The notes under the pieces were generated by a model. That model did no database searches and was not told the origin of the DNA. It worked only from the letters and a program-made list of their open reading frames with translations. Below are positions 15,280 through 24,405 of a stretch of DNA of 34,811 bases, one piece after another. The position numbers and the translations under genes are program-made. Location: positions 1-34,811 of the forward strand of contig JAFTAU010000052.1 in NCBI GenBank assembly GCA_017455435.1, in the 5' to 3' direction. The DNA comes from Lachnospiraceae bacterium. Its GTDB lineage: Bacteria; Bacillota; Clostridia; Lachnospirales; Lachnospiraceae. Every line of letters begins with the position of its first letter. Within the stretch, counting starts at the first letter, position 1.

Positions 15280-15591
15280 ATGAGAGAATCAAGCACCCGA
15301 AAAAGAAAAAGATCGAGGCGCAGAAGGCGCGAATATTTTGTGGTCGGGCTGATTGCTTTTTTATTTACCGCCATTCTTATGGTTCTTACCATGTCGCTCA
15401 GCAAGGACGTATCGGCGGGCGAGGACAGAGTGCAGCGCATTCAGGCTCAGATAGACGAGGAAAACGCCCGCGCCGAAGAACTCGAAAAAGAAAAAACCTA
15501 CATGAAAAGCCGCGAGTTTATCGAAAAGATTGCCAGAGAAAGGCTGGGACTCGTTTCTCCCGGGGAGACGATCATCAAACCCAAGGAATAA
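15280..15591 (+). CDS. divIC: Septum formation initiator, DivIC/FtsB type
   Basis: DivIC and FtsB proteins are small bitopic division proteins that join FtsL at the septum. The 103-residue product has a basic N-terminus (RKRKRSRRRR), one membrane helix at about 24-45, and a coiled-coil-like segment at about 48-85 ending in the family motif SREFIEKIARERLGLVSPGE. GGAGG lies five bases before the ATG. The position between rqcP and tilS supports DivIC over FtsL. Confidence 0.9.
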   Translation: MRESSTRKRKRSRRRRREYFVVGLIAFLFTAILMVLTMSLSKDVSAGEDRVQRIQAQIDEENARAEELEKEKTYMKSREFIEKIARERLGLVSPGETIIKPKE

Positions 15592-15599
15592 AACAGAGA

Positions 15600-16961
15600 G
15601 TGCTTTTTAACACATTTAAAGACAATATCATCAAATACGAACTTATCAGGCAGGGAGACCGTGTTGTGGCGGGCGTTAGCGGAGGCGCCGATTCGGTTTG
15701 CCTGCTTTTGTGTTTGAATAATCTCCAAAAGGAAATGCCGTTTGAACTCCGGGTTCTTCATGTCAATCACATGATTCGCGGAGCAGAGGCAAAAGAGGAT
15801 GCCGCATTTACCGGGCAGCTCTGTGAAAGCCTGGGCATCCCTTTTATACAAAAGGATATCGATGTGCCCGCATTTGCTACGGCGCAAGGTCTTTCGATGG
15901 AAGAGGCCGGCAGAATGGTCAGATACGATGCTCTGCGCGAGGCGGCCGGAGACGGAATCATAGCCGTCGCGCACAATCGCGGCGACGCGGAGGAAACGAT
16001 TTTTCACAACATCATCCGCGGTAGCTCTCTGGCAGGGCTCTCCGGAATGAAAATGAAAGACGGCCAAATCATCCGCCCGCTGCTTAATATCTCGCGAGAG
16101 GAGATAGAAGCGTACCTTAAAAACGCGGGTCAGACCTACCGCACGGACTCTACTAATCTCGAAAACGATTATACGCGAAACAAGCTCCGCAATATCATTG
16201 TGCCGTACATTGAGCAGGAGATTAATGCCTCTTTCGGAGAACACCTGAGGCAGCTTTCACGTGAGGCAGCGCTTGCTGACGATTTTATTTCCGATGCGGC
16301 AATACGTTTTCTGGAGGAACATTCTTCCGCGGATGGAGGGCGGATAATTATAGAGGCCGCTCCGCTGCTCGGACTGTTTGAAATTGTCCGCAAAAAGACG
16401 GTTTATCTGGCGCTTGCGAAGATTTCCGGCAGCAGAAAAGATATAGGAAGAGCTCACGTCGGCGCGGTTTTGCGTCTTGCTTCAAAGACCGGAAACGGTA
16501 CGGCCGATTTGCCTTACAACGTCACCGCCGAAAAAAAGTACGACAAGCTTATTATTTCAAAGAAAACAGAACACGCACCAGGGGATGAGAGCGAGAGTGT
16601 AACAGAGGCGCTGAATGCCGCCCTGAAGGACGCGAGCATTTTCCCGTATGACAAAAGCCGGATGACTTTTCCCCGAAAAGAATATACGAAATGGTTTGAT
16701 TATGATAAAATAAAGCACGGTCTGCGCTGGCGCAGACGAGCGGAAAAAGACGTTATCGAGCTGGGATCCGTCGGGACAAAAAGCGTCCGGCGTTATTTCA
16801 TTGATGAAAAGATTCCGCAGGAGATGCGCGGGCGTCTGCCTCTTTTGGCTGACGGCAGCGACATAATCTGGATACCGGGCTTTCGGATCAGCGAAAAATA
16901 CAAAATCGACGAAAACACCAAAACGGTTATTGAGATAAACATTGAGGGGGTTTTGCAATGA
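15600..16961 (+). CDS. tilS: tRNA(Ile)-lysidine synthase
   Basis: TilS puts lysine on C34 of the CAU-anticodon isoleucine tRNA so it reads AUA. The 453-residue product starts with GTG; AAGGA is 12 bases upstream, so initiation looks weak. The PP-loop ATP site SGGADS is at 27-32, followed by LRVLHVNHMIRG and AVAHNRGDAEETIFHNIIRG. The usual residue in this last motif is D (HNRDDQAET), so HNRGDAEE is a mild variant. A substrate-binding middle domain and a C-terminal domain (GTKSVRRYFIDEKIP) complete a full-length enzyme. Its stop overlaps the hpt start as ATGA. Confidence 0.95.
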   Translation: MLFNTFKDNIIKYELIRQGDRVVAGVSGGADSVCLLLCLNNLQKEMPFELRVLHVNHMIRGAEAKEDAAFTGQLCESLGIPFIQKDIDVPAFATAQGLSMEEAGRMVRYDALREAAGDGIIAVAHNRGDAEETIFHNIIRGSSLAGLSGMKMKDGQIIRPLLNISREEIEAYLKNAGQTYRTDSTNLENDYTRNKLRNIIVPYIEQEINASFGEHLRQLSREAALADDFISDAAIRFLEEHSSADGGRIIIEAAPLLGLFEIVRKKTVYLALAKISGSRKDIGRAHVGAVLRLASKTGNGTADLPYNVTAEKKYDKLIISKKTEHAPGDESESVTEALNAALKDASIFPYDKSRMTFPRKEYTKWFDYDKIKHGLRWRRRAEKDVIELGSVGTKSVRRYFIDEKIPQEMRGRLPLLADGSDIIWIPGFRISEKYKIDENTKTVIEINIEGVLQ

Positions 16962-17485
16962 GCGAAAAAATCAGAGTCTATATCACACAGGAAGAGGTCG
17001 AAAACAGAATTCAGCAGATGGCAGACCGCATCAGCAGCGAGTTTGCGGGAAAGACCGTTCATCTGGTCGGTATTCTGAAGGGCAGCGTTATGTTTATGAG
17101 TGAGCTCGCAAAGCGCCTCACCATTCCTGTCACCATGGACTTTATGAGCTGCTCCAGCTATGGCTCGGGCACTGTCTCAAAGGGCATAGTAAAGATTACA
17201 AAAGACCTTGACGAGCCCATCGAAGGAAAAGACGTTATACTCATAGAGGATATCGTTGACTCGGGCAATACCCTGGCCTATCTTATTCAGGTTTTCAAAA
17301 CCAGAAAGCCCGCCAGCTTTATGATATGCACCCTTCTTGACAAGCCTTCCCGCAGAGTCAGACCTGAGGTAAAGGTCGATCACACCTGCTTTACCATAGA
17401 AGATCATTTCGTGGTCGGATACGGTCTGGACTATGATCAAAAATACAGGAATCTCCCGTACATCGGCATAGTAGAGTTTGAATAA
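16958..17485 (+). CDS. hpt: Hypoxanthine phosphoribosyltransferase
   Basis: Hpt salvages hypoxanthine and usually guanine to their nucleotides with PRPP. The 175-residue product has the PRPP motif VILIEDIVDSGNT at 93-105 with E97, D98 and D101, the flexible-loop segment DFMSCSSYGSGTVSKG, and the C-terminal FVVGYGLDYDQKYRNLPYIG. A GAGGGGG site lies inside tilS and the genes overlap by four bases. The tilS-hpt-ftsH order is widely conserved. Confidence 0.97.
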   Translation: MSEKIRVYITQEEVENRIQQMADRISSEFAGKTVHLVGILKGSVMFMSELAKRLTIPVTMDFMSCSSYGSGTVSKGIVKITKDLDEPIEGKDVILIEDIVDSGNTLAYLIQVFKTRKPASFMICTLLDKPSRRVRPEVKVDHTCFTIEDHFVVGYGLDYDQKYRNLPYIGIVEFE

Positions 17486-17496
17486 TACGAGGTTTT

Positions 17497-19368
17497 ATGA
17501 AAAACAATTCCGCAGGACTAATAATCAGATTATTGTTTTTTGCCGCGATACTGGGGCTTGTTTACTGGCTCATTTCGTCGGCTTATTCATCGTCGAATCA
17601 GTATCAGCAGGGCAATTACGTCAGCTTTATAAAGACGCTTGAAGAAGGCAAAGTCACGAGCGTCCGCATTAGTCAAAACGACGAAATACCCACCGGAAGC
17701 GTGGTCTATATTACAAAGGACGGACAGTTTTCTTTTGAGGTCTCCAATGTAAACGACGTCGTGAATATTCTCGTTTCACAGGAGTTTGAAAACTTCAGCA
17801 TAAACGAGCCGGAGTCCGGCGTAAACGTCTCCACCATTATCATGATGGTCATAGGCGGAGCAGTGCTGCTCGTGCTGCTTTTTACGCTCTTCCGCAATTC
17901 AATGGGAGGCGGAGCCAATGCCCAGATGATGAATTTCGGGAAGAGCCGCGCCCAGATGGTTCGCTCCTCCGGAAAGAGATTCAATGACGTGGCCGGTCTG
18001 GCAGAGGAAAAAGAAGAACTTGTGGAGATCGTCGATTTCCTGAAAGACCCATCGAAATACGTCAAAATGGGAGCCAGAATTCCAAAGGGCATACTGCTGG
18101 TGGGACCTCCCGGAACGGGAAAGACGCTCCTGGCAAAGGCAGTGGCCGGAGAGGCCGGTGTGCCTTTCTTTAGCATATCCGGTTCCGATTTTGTTGAAAT
18201 GTTTGTGGGTGTGGGTGCGTCCAGAGTGAGAGATCTCTTTGCAGACGCAAAGAAAAACCGCCCGTGCATCGTATTTATTGATGAAATCGACGCTGTCGCG
18301 AGGCGCAGAGGTACGGGTCTCGGCGGCGGACACGATGAGAGAGAGCAGACGCTCAATCAGCTCCTGGTCGAAATGGACGGTTTCGGCGTTAATTCCGGAA
18401 TCATTGTTATGGCTGCCACAAACAGAGTGGATATTCTGGATCCCGCTATTATGCGTCCGGGCAGATTTGACCGAAAGGTCATGGTTCATCGCCCCGATGT
18501 AAAGGCACGCGAAGAAATACTGCGTGTTCATTCACAGAACAAGCAGCTCGGCGATGACGTGGATCTAAAGCGCGTCGCGCAGACTACGGCGGGATTTACC
18601 GGCGCCGACCTCGAAAATCTTCTCAATGAATCGGCCATTCTCGCGGCTAAAAACGACGCTCCTTTTATCAAACAGGAAGATGTTGACAGGTCCTTCGTCA
18701 AGGTGGGCATCGGAACCGAAAAAAAGAGCATCCTTATCTCAGAAGAGGACAAGCGAGTCACGGCTTATCACGAGGCGGGACACGCTGTGCTTTTCCATGT
18801 GCTGCCGGACGTCGGCCCGGTTCATACGATTTCAATCATTCCCACGGGCGTCGGCGCGGCGGGCTACACCATGCCGCTTCCCGAAAAGGACCGTATGTTT
18901 ATGACCAAAAAAGAAATGCTGCATAACATAATGGTCTCCATGGGCGGACGCATTGCAGAGGAAATCGTTTTCGGTGACGTTACAAACGGCGCGTCCTCTG
19001 ATATTCAGCACGCCACCGGTCTGGCGCATGACATGGTTACCAAATTCGGTATGTCAAAGCGCGTGGGCTTTATCAGCTGCGGCAGCGATGACGAAGTCTT
19101 TATCGGGCGTGATTACGGAAAGACCCGCGCCTACAGTGAGCACCTTGCAAAGCTTATTGATGAGGAAGAAAAGAGCATCATCGACAAGTGCTACAAAAAA
19201 GCTCAAAAAATCATTCTCGAAAACAGGGATATTCTGGACGCCTGTGCGCAGCTCCTGATTGAAAAAGAAAAGATTTATCAGGAGGAATTCGAGACGCTCT
19301 GGAACGAAAAAAGAAGTCCCGCGGCAGAGGAGCCGGCGCTTCAAACCGCGGAGGAACCGGAGGAATAA
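17497..19368 (+). CDS. ftsH: ATP-dependent zinc metalloprotease FtsH
   Basis: FtsH is a membrane-anchored hexameric AAA protease that degrades membrane and regulatory proteins. The 623-residue product has membrane helices at about 10-28 and 112-131 around an extracellular domain. Then come Walker A GPPGTGKT (203-210), Walker B IVFIDEID (258-265), the second region of homology ending in MRPGRFDR (319-326), and the zinc site HEAGH (425-429) with a downstream SSDIQHAT aspartate. The C-terminus is Glu-rich. It starts 11 bases after hpt with a GAGG site and ends directly against the GH13 gene. Confidence 0.97.
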   Translation: MKNNSAGLIIRLLFFAAILGLVYWLISSAYSSSNQYQQGNYVSFIKTLEEGKVTSVRISQNDEIPTGSVVYITKDGQFSFEVSNVNDVVNILVSQEFENFSINEPESGVNVSTIIMMVIGGAVLLVLLFTLFRNSMGGGANAQMMNFGKSRAQMVRSSGKRFNDVAGLAEEKEELVEIVDFLKDPSKYVKMGARIPKGILLVGPPGTGKTLLAKAVAGEAGVPFFSISGSDFVEMFVGVGASRVRDLFADAKKNRPCIVFIDEIDAVARRRGTGLGGGHDEREQTLNQLLVEMDGFGVNSGIIVMAATNRVDILDPAIMRPGRFDRKVMVHRPDVKAREEILRVHSQNKQLGDDVDLKRVAQTTAGFTGADLENLLNESAILAAKNDAPFIKQEDVDRSFVKVGIGTEKKSILISEEDKRVTAYHEAGHAVLFHVLPDVGPVHTISIIPTGVGAAGYTMPLPEKDRMFMTKKEMLHNIMVSMGGRIAEEIVFGDVTNGASSDIQHATGLAHDMVTKFGMSKRVGFISCGSDDEVFIGRDYGKTRAYSEHLAKLIDEEEKSIIDKCYKKAQKIILENRDILDACAQLLIEKEKIYQEEFETLWNEKRSPAAEEPALQTAEEPEE

Positions 19369-20937
19369 ATGATTCCCGAATGGGCAAAGGGAGCAATATT
19401 TTATCAGATATTTCCCGACCGCTTTTGTAATGGCGATCGGGAAAATGACGTTAAGACGGGCGAGTACAGCTATACGCCCGGCGGCAGTGTGCGCCGTGTA
19501 GAGGATTGGAACAGCCTTCCTCAGGAGGTCGATGTCCACAGGTTCTTCGGCGGAGATCTGCAGGGCGTCTGGGACAAGCTCGACTATCTGAAGGAGCTGG
19601 GAGTAGAGGTTATTCTTTTTAACCCGATATTCAGGTCTCGCTCAAATCACAAATATGACACTACGGATTATTACTGCATAGATCCGCACCTTGCCAGCAA
19701 GCGTGCGCCGGGTCAGACTCAGGACAGGGATCTGACCCCGAACGAATATTTCGCATATTTTGTCAGGGCGGTACACGACGCCGGAATGAAGCTGGTTCTG
19801 GACGGCGTTTTCAATCATTGCGGCATAGACAGCGCGTGGACGGCGGATCCGGGAAGAGCGGAGTATTTCACTCGCGAGAAAAACGGGGGTTTTGAGAGCT
19901 GGTGGGGGGTTGAGACTCTGCCAAAGCTCAATTATGACGGGAGCCGTCGGCTTTGGAACGAAATTCTGGAGGCTGCGGAGTTTTGGGTATCGGAACCCTA
20001 CTGCTGCGACGGCTGGAGACTGGACGTGGCGGCGGATCTGGGACACACCCCGCAGACCAATCACGCCTTCTGGAAAGAATTTATCACGAGAGTAAAATCT
20101 GCCAATCCGAACGCTATCGTATTTGCCGAGCATTACGGCAATCCGCGTGAATGGCTCGCGGACGGCGAATGGGACAGCGTTATGAATTACGACGGGTTTA
20201 TGGATCCCGTTTCAGGCTTTTTCACCGGCGTAGACAAGCATTGCGATTATGAATGCTCAGATCTCCTCGCCAACGCAGAAGCCTTTGCAAACAGCCTGAG
20301 GCTCGGCCGTGAGGGTTTTCCGAGCGAAGACAGCTACCTGGCGGCTATAAATCAGCTCGACAATCACGACCACGCCAGATATATCACCAGAACAGCCGGC
20401 AGGGCGGGAAGGCTTGCCACGCAGGGCAGCGAGGCCGCGAGCAGAGGCGTGCGTTACGACGTACTGCTGTCTTCGGTCGTTTTCCAGATGACCTGGCCGG
20501 GTGCACCCACTCTCTATTACGGAGACGAGACTGCAGTGCCCGGATGGACGGATCCGGACAACAGGCGCACCTACCCCTGGGGTCATGAAAATTACGAGAT
20601 AATCGATTTTTACAAAAATATCATCAGACTTCACAAGTCTTCCACGGCGCTGCGCACGGGAGAATGCTCGGTGCTGAGAAGCTCTGACGGCGTTTTTGCA
20701 TTTTGCCGCAAAAAAGACGACGAACAATATATCATTATAATAAACAGGAGCGAATCCGAAAAAGACTTTGCCATAAATCCCGCTGAGTACGGGCTCTTTA
20801 GCGGCGGAGCAGTCAGAGTTTTTTCGACGTCGGACGGCTACAGCGTCGGCAACAGAGAGGTAGAGCTTTCGTCCGGCATTCTGAAAACAAAGCTAAAACC
20901 TGTTTCTTCAAAGGTAATAAAGCTGATAAAGGGCTGA
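19369..20937 (+). CDS. GH13 alpha-amylase family enzyme, neopullulanase/cyclomaltodextrinase-like
   Basis: The 522-residue product is a GH13 glycoside hydrolase that would act on alpha-1,4 and perhaps alpha-1,6 glucans or oligosaccharides. Conserved regions are all present: DGVFNH (145-150), DGWRLDVAAD with nucleophile D219, VFAEHYG with acid/base E254, and LDNHD with D334. The N-terminal AIFYQIFPDRFCNGD and GGDLQGVWDKLDYLKELGV fit the cyclomaltodextrinase/neopullulanase group, but the extra N-terminal domain usual in that group is missing. There is no signal peptide, so it is probably cytoplasmic. The ATG follows the ftsH TAA with no gap, and GGAGG lies inside the ftsH end. Confidence 0.9.
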   Translation: MIPEWAKGAIFYQIFPDRFCNGDRENDVKTGEYSYTPGGSVRRVEDWNSLPQEVDVHRFFGGDLQGVWDKLDYLKELGVEVILFNPIFRSRSNHKYDTTDYYCIDPHLASKRAPGQTQDRDLTPNEYFAYFVRAVHDAGMKLVLDGVFNHCGIDSAWTADPGRAEYFTREKNGGFESWWGVETLPKLNYDGSRRLWNEILEAAEFWVSEPYCCDGWRLDVAADLGHTPQTNHAFWKEFITRVKSANPNAIVFAEHYGNPREWLADGEWDSVMNYDGFMDPVSGFFTGVDKHCDYECSDLLANAEAFANSLRLGREGFPSEDSYLAAINQLDNHDHARYITRTAGRAGRLATQGSEAASRGVRYDVLLSSVVFQMTWPGAPTLYYGDETAVPGWTDPDNRRTYPWGHENYEIIDFYKNIIRLHKSSTALRTGECSVLRSSDGVFAFCRKKDDEQYIIIINRSESEKDFAINPAEYGLFSGGAVRVFSTSDGYSVGNREVELSSGILKTKLKPVSSKVIKLIKG

Positions 20938-20976
20938 ACGCGTCGCCCGATAATATAACAAAAGGAAGTGAAGACA

Positions 20977-22806
20977 TTGAAAAGAGAAGATGTCAGAAAC
21001 ATAGCGATTATCGCCCACGTCGATCACGGCAAGACGACGCTGGTGGATGAGCTATTAAAGCAGAGCGGCGTATTCCGCGCAAATCAGGAGGTTCAGGAAA
21101 GAGTTATGGACTCAAACGACCTCGAGCGCGAACGCGGCATTACTATTCTTTCAAAGAACACGGCCGTGCACTACGGCGGCGTAAAGATTAACATTATCGA
21201 CACTCCCGGACACGCGGATTTCGGCGGCGAGGTGGAGCGCGTTTTAAAGATGGTAAACGGAGTCGTCCTCGTGGTAGACGCCTTTGAGGGACCCATGCCG
21301 CAGACGAAATTCGTTCTGAAAAAAGCGCTGGAGCTGGATCTCGACGTAATAACCTGCATTAACAAGGTCGACCGCCCCGAAGCCCGCCCGAATGCCGTTA
21401 TTGATGAGGTCCTGGAGCTGCTTATGGAGCTTGAGGCAAATGACAAGCAGCTCGACTGCCCGTTCGTTTTTGCCTCTGCAAAGGCCGGCTGGTCTGCGCT
21501 GGAGCTCTCTGACGAGCGAAAGGATATGAAGCCCCTTTTTGAGACGATACTGAAATACATTCCGGCTCCGGAGGGCGATGAAAACGCGCCTCTGCAGACG
21601 CTGATCAGCACGATTGATTATAATGAATACGTAGGCAGAATCGGCGTCGGAAAGGTAGACAACGGCATTATCAGGGTCAATCAGGAAGTGCTTATTGTCA
21701 ATGCACACGACACAGAAAAGAAAAAAAGGGTAAAAGTCAGCAAGCTGTATGAATTCGAGGGTCTGAACAAGGTCGAAGTTTCCGAAGCCCTGCCCGGCGC
21801 CATAGTGGCCATATCGGGCATCGCGGACATCCATATCGGAGATACGCTCTGCGACCCCGCCGCACCGCAGGCGATAGAATTTCAAAAGATTTCCGAGCCC
21901 ACTCTGGCGATGACCTTTATGGTAAATGATTCGCCTTTTGCAGGACAGGAAGGCAAGTATGTCACCAGCAGACATCTCAGGGAAAGACTTTTCCGTGAGC
22001 TGAATACCGACGTCAGCCTGCGTGTGGAGGAACTCAGTCCGGATACCTTCCGTGTCAGCGGCAGAGGCGAGCTGCACCTGTCCGTTCTGATAGAGAATAT
22101 GCGGCGCGAGGGCTATGAGTTTGCCGTCAGCAAGGCAGAGGTCATTTACAAGCAGGACGAAAAGGGAAAGAGGCTGGAACCAATCGAGCATCTTTTTGTG
22201 GACGTTCCGGACGAATATACGGGCGTCGTAATCGAAAAGCTCAGCGCCAGAAAAGGCGAACTGCTGAATATGCGTCCGTCCGGCACAGGCTATACCAGAA
22301 TTGAGTTTTCCATTCCTTCGAGAGGGCTGATCGGCTACCGTGACGAGTTTTTGACAGACACAAAGGGCAACGGCATCATGAACCAGCTCTTTGACGGATA
22401 CGCGCCGTACCGCGGCGATATTCAGTACAGAAATATGGGTTCGCTGATTGCCTTTGAGACGGGTGAAGCCGTGGCATACGGGCTTTTTAACGCTCAGGAG
22501 CGCGGTATGCTTTTTGTAAAGCCGGGAGACAGAGTCTATGCCGGAATGGTAGTGGGGCAGAATCCCAAAAACATGGATATAGAAGTCAATGTCTGCAAGA
22601 GAAAACAGCTTACCAACACCAGAGCCGCCGGCTCGGATGAGGCGCTGAAGCTGGTTCCGCCGAGACTGATGTCGCTGGAGCAGTGCATGGAGTTTATCGA
22701 TACGGACGAGCTTTTGGAGGTTACTCCGCAGACCCTTCGCATCAGAAAAAAGATTCTGGATCCCACCATGAGAAAGAGAGATATGATCCGCAGACAAAAC
22801 GGATGA
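20977..22806 (+). CDS. typA: Ribosome-associated GTPase TypA/BipA
   Basis: TypA is an EF-G-like GTPase that supports ribosome assembly and stress growth. I place the start at TTG 20977, giving LKREDVRNIAIIAHVDHGKTT, because AAGGAAG at 20962-20968 is well spaced for it; the in-frame GTG at 20968 lies inside that site. The product has 609 residues, with G1 AHVDHGKT, G2 RERGITI, G3 DTPGH, G4 NKVD and G5 SAKAG, then EF-G-type domains and the TypA C-terminus (SIPSRGLIGYRDEFLT, LIAFETGEAVAYGL, RKKILDPTMRKR). Length and motifs are complete. Confidence 0.97.
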   Translation: MKREDVRNIAIIAHVDHGKTTLVDELLKQSGVFRANQEVQERVMDSNDLERERGITILSKNTAVHYGGVKINIIDTPGHADFGGEVERVLKMVNGVVLVVDAFEGPMPQTKFVLKKALELDLDVITCINKVDRPEARPNAVIDEVLELLMELEANDKQLDCPFVFASAKAGWSALELSDERKDMKPLFETILKYIPAPEGDENAPLQTLISTIDYNEYVGRIGVGKVDNGIIRVNQEVLIVNAHDTEKKKRVKVSKLYEFEGLNKVEVSEALPGAIVAISGIADIHIGDTLCDPAAPQAIEFQKISEPTLAMTFMVNDSPFAGQEGKYVTSRHLRERLFRELNTDVSLRVEELSPDTFRVSGRGELHLSVLIENMRREGYEFAVSKAEVIYKQDEKGKRLEPIEHLFVDVPDEYTGVVIEKLSARKGELLNMRPSGTGYTRIEFSIPSRGLIGYRDEFLTDTKGNGIMNQLFDGYAPYRGDIQYRNMGSLIAFETGEAVAYGLFNAQERGMLFVKPGDRVYAGMVVGQNPKNMDIEVNVCKRKQLTNTRAAGSDEALKLVPPRLMSLEQCMEFIDTDELLEVTPQTLRIRKKILDPTMRKRDMIRRQNG

Positions 22807-22818
22807 CGGGGTGAGATT

Positions 22819-23283
22819 ATGTTTTGGAAATATCTGGGAGTATTCTTTATATCAATGGTTCCTGTTGTTGAGCTGCGCGGCGCCATTCCTATAGGCGTGG
22901 CCACCTTCGGGCTTCCGCTGATTCCCACATATATCGTGGCTATTATCGGAAATATGCTGCCGGTGCCTTTTGTCTATCTTTTTGCCAGAAAGGTGCTGGT
23001 GTGGGGCTCGGACAAGCGCTTTATCGGCAAATGGTTCAGCTGGATGCTTCGCAAGGGTGAAAAAGCCGGAGCCAAAATCAACGGCAAAAGAGGTACCTTT
23101 ATCGGTCTTCTGTTGTTTGTCGGGATTCCGCTGCCCATGACCGGTGCGTGGACGGGTACGCTCGCAGCCAGCATTCTCGACCTGAAGTTCAAAGACAGCG
23201 TGCTGGCGGCCATGGGAGGCGTGCTGCTGGCGGGAATCATTATGATCAGCCTGACCCTTCTGGGAGTCAATATCTTTTCATAA
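22819..23283 (+). CDS. Small membrane protein of the Sm_multidrug_ex (COG2426) family
   Basis: The 154-residue product has about four hydrophobic segments and the family start PVVELRGAIPIG with a following IIGNMLPVPFVYLFARKV. The later GLLLFVGIPLPMTGAWTG is also typical. The family name refers to small multidrug export, but transport has not been well shown for most members. It starts 12 bases after typA with a GGGGTGAG site and is followed five bases later by azlC. Confidence 0.88.
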   Translation: MFWKYLGVFFISMVPVVELRGAIPIGVATFGLPLIPTYIVAIIGNMLPVPFVYLFARKVLVWGSDKRFIGKWFSWMLRKGEKAGAKINGKRGTFIGLLLFVGIPLPMTGAWTGTLAASILDLKFKDSVLAAMGGVLLAGIIMISLTLLGVNIFS

Positions 23284-23288
23284 GTCTT

Positions 23289-24005
23289 ATGAATAAAAAC
23301 AGCGATTTCAGAACGGGATTTAAAAACGGAATACCTATTATGCTGGGATACCTCGCGGTATCCTTTGCCTTTGGTATGCGCGTTTGCGCTCTGGGTGTGC
23401 CGTGGTGGCTGGCCGGTCTGATTTCGTTTACAAATCTGACCAGCGCGGGGCAGTTTGCCGGAACGAATCTTTTCCTGGCGGGCGCCGCGTTCGCCGAAAT
23501 CGCGCTGACGGTTCTGATAATCAACAGCAGATACTTTCTGATGTCCCTTTCGCTGACTCAAAAGCTGGGAACCGGATTCGGGCTGTTTCAGCGGCTTTCG
23601 GCTTCCTACGGCGTGACCGATGAGATTTTTGCGGTGGCGATAGGAAAAGGCGGAAAGCTTTCTCCGCGCTATATGCACGGGCTGATACTGGGGCCGTGTA
23701 TCGGATGGACGGCGGGTGCGGCGCTGGGCGGCGTTTTTTCGTCGCTTCTGCCGGAGCTTGTGGTCAGTGCCATGGGTGTTGCGCTCTATGCCATGTTCAT
23801 AGCGATTATCATTCCGCCGGCGCGGGAAAACAGACCGGTGCTTTTTACCGTGCTGGCCGCAATCACGCTTAGCGTATGTTTTGAATATATACCCGTATTT
23901 AAGATTCTCGGCGGAGGCTGGAGCATTATCATTATCACGGTTGCCGTGGCGGCGCTTGCGGCAACGCTCTTTCCTGTAAAAGAGGAGGAAACCGCCGGTG
24001 AATAA
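23289..24005 (+). CDS. azlC: AzlC-family branched-chain amino acid exporter subunit
   Basis: AzlC and AzlD together export branched-chain amino acids or analogues such as azaleucine. The 238-residue product begins MNKNSDFRTGFKNGIPIMLGYLA and contains the AzlC signatures LTSAGQFAG and INSRYFLMSLSLTQKL, with about six membrane segments. No ribosome site precedes the ATG, five bases after the previous stop, so coupling is likely. The in-frame sequence upstream of 23289 lies within the previous gene and is not part of this protein. Confidence 0.9.
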   Translation: MNKNSDFRTGFKNGIPIMLGYLAVSFAFGMRVCALGVPWWLAGLISFTNLTSAGQFAGTNLFLAGAAFAEIALTVLIINSRYFLMSLSLTQKLGTGFGLFQRLSASYGVTDEIFAVAIGKGGKLSPRYMHGLILGPCIGWTAGAALGGVFSSLLPELVVSAMGVALYAMFIAIIIPPARENRPVLFTVLAAITLSVCFEYIPVFKILGGGWSIIIITVAVAALAATLFPVKEEETAGE

Positions 24006-24318
24006 TCCTCTTTACATCACGATTTCCGTTTTGATAATGATTGCTGTTACCTATCTGGTAAGAGCGGTTCCGCTTGTCTTTTTCAGAAAGGAAATAAAAA
24101 ACAGATGGTTTAAATCGTTTCTATATTACGTTCCGTATGCGGTGCTTGCCGCCATGACCTTTCCTGCCATTTTCAGCGCCACGGGCAACCTCTCCTCGGG
24201 CATTGCCGCCGCGGCTTCGGCGGTGATTCTCGCGTTTTTCCGGCGGAGCCTTTTGATAGTTGCTGCCGGCGCCGCCGTATCCGCGCTGATCTGCGAGCTG
24301 ATAATCGCGGCCGTATGA
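23998..24318 (+). CDS. azlD: AzlD-family branched-chain amino acid exporter subunit
   Basis: The 106-residue partner of AzlC has four hydrophobic segments and the family start VTYLVRAVPLVFFRK, then FLYYVPYAVLAAMTFPAIF. It begins with GTG at 23998, eight bases after GAGGAGG, and overlaps the azlC end by eight bases in another frame. A terminator follows shortly after the gene. Confidence 0.9.
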   Translation: MNNPLYITISVLIMIAVTYLVRAVPLVFFRKEIKNRWFKSFLYYVPYAVLAAMTFPAIFSATGNLSSGIAAAASAVILAFFRRSLLIVAAGAAVSALICELIIAAV

Positions 24319-24342
24319 TAGATATTAGTTTAGTATTATTTG

Positions 24343-24373
24343 AAAAGTGCTATCTTGATGATAGCGCTTTTTT
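24343..24373 (+). terminator. Rho-independent terminator after azlD
   Basis: AAAAGTGCTATC (24343-24354), loop TTGAT, GATAGCGCTTTT (24360-24371) and more T. One G:T pair interrupts the 12-bp stem. It separates the azl genes from the aquaporin gene, or could act as an attenuator for the latter. Confidence 0.8.
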
Positions 24374-24405
24374 ATTTCAAAAAAACGAAAGGAGTCAATC
24401 AAAAA

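Noticed and set aside
21244-22797. A 517-codon minus-strand frame opposite typA
   Set aside because: typA is complete and highly conserved on the plus strand. The antisense frame has no recognisable motif; it is a by-product of codon bias. The 466-codon frame at 12158-13558 opposite dnaB was rejected for the same reason.
24340-24405. Longer aquaporin N-terminus from ATG 24340
   Set aside because: It would start at the azlD terminator hairpin without a ribosome site, and the added residues do not resemble an aquaporin start.
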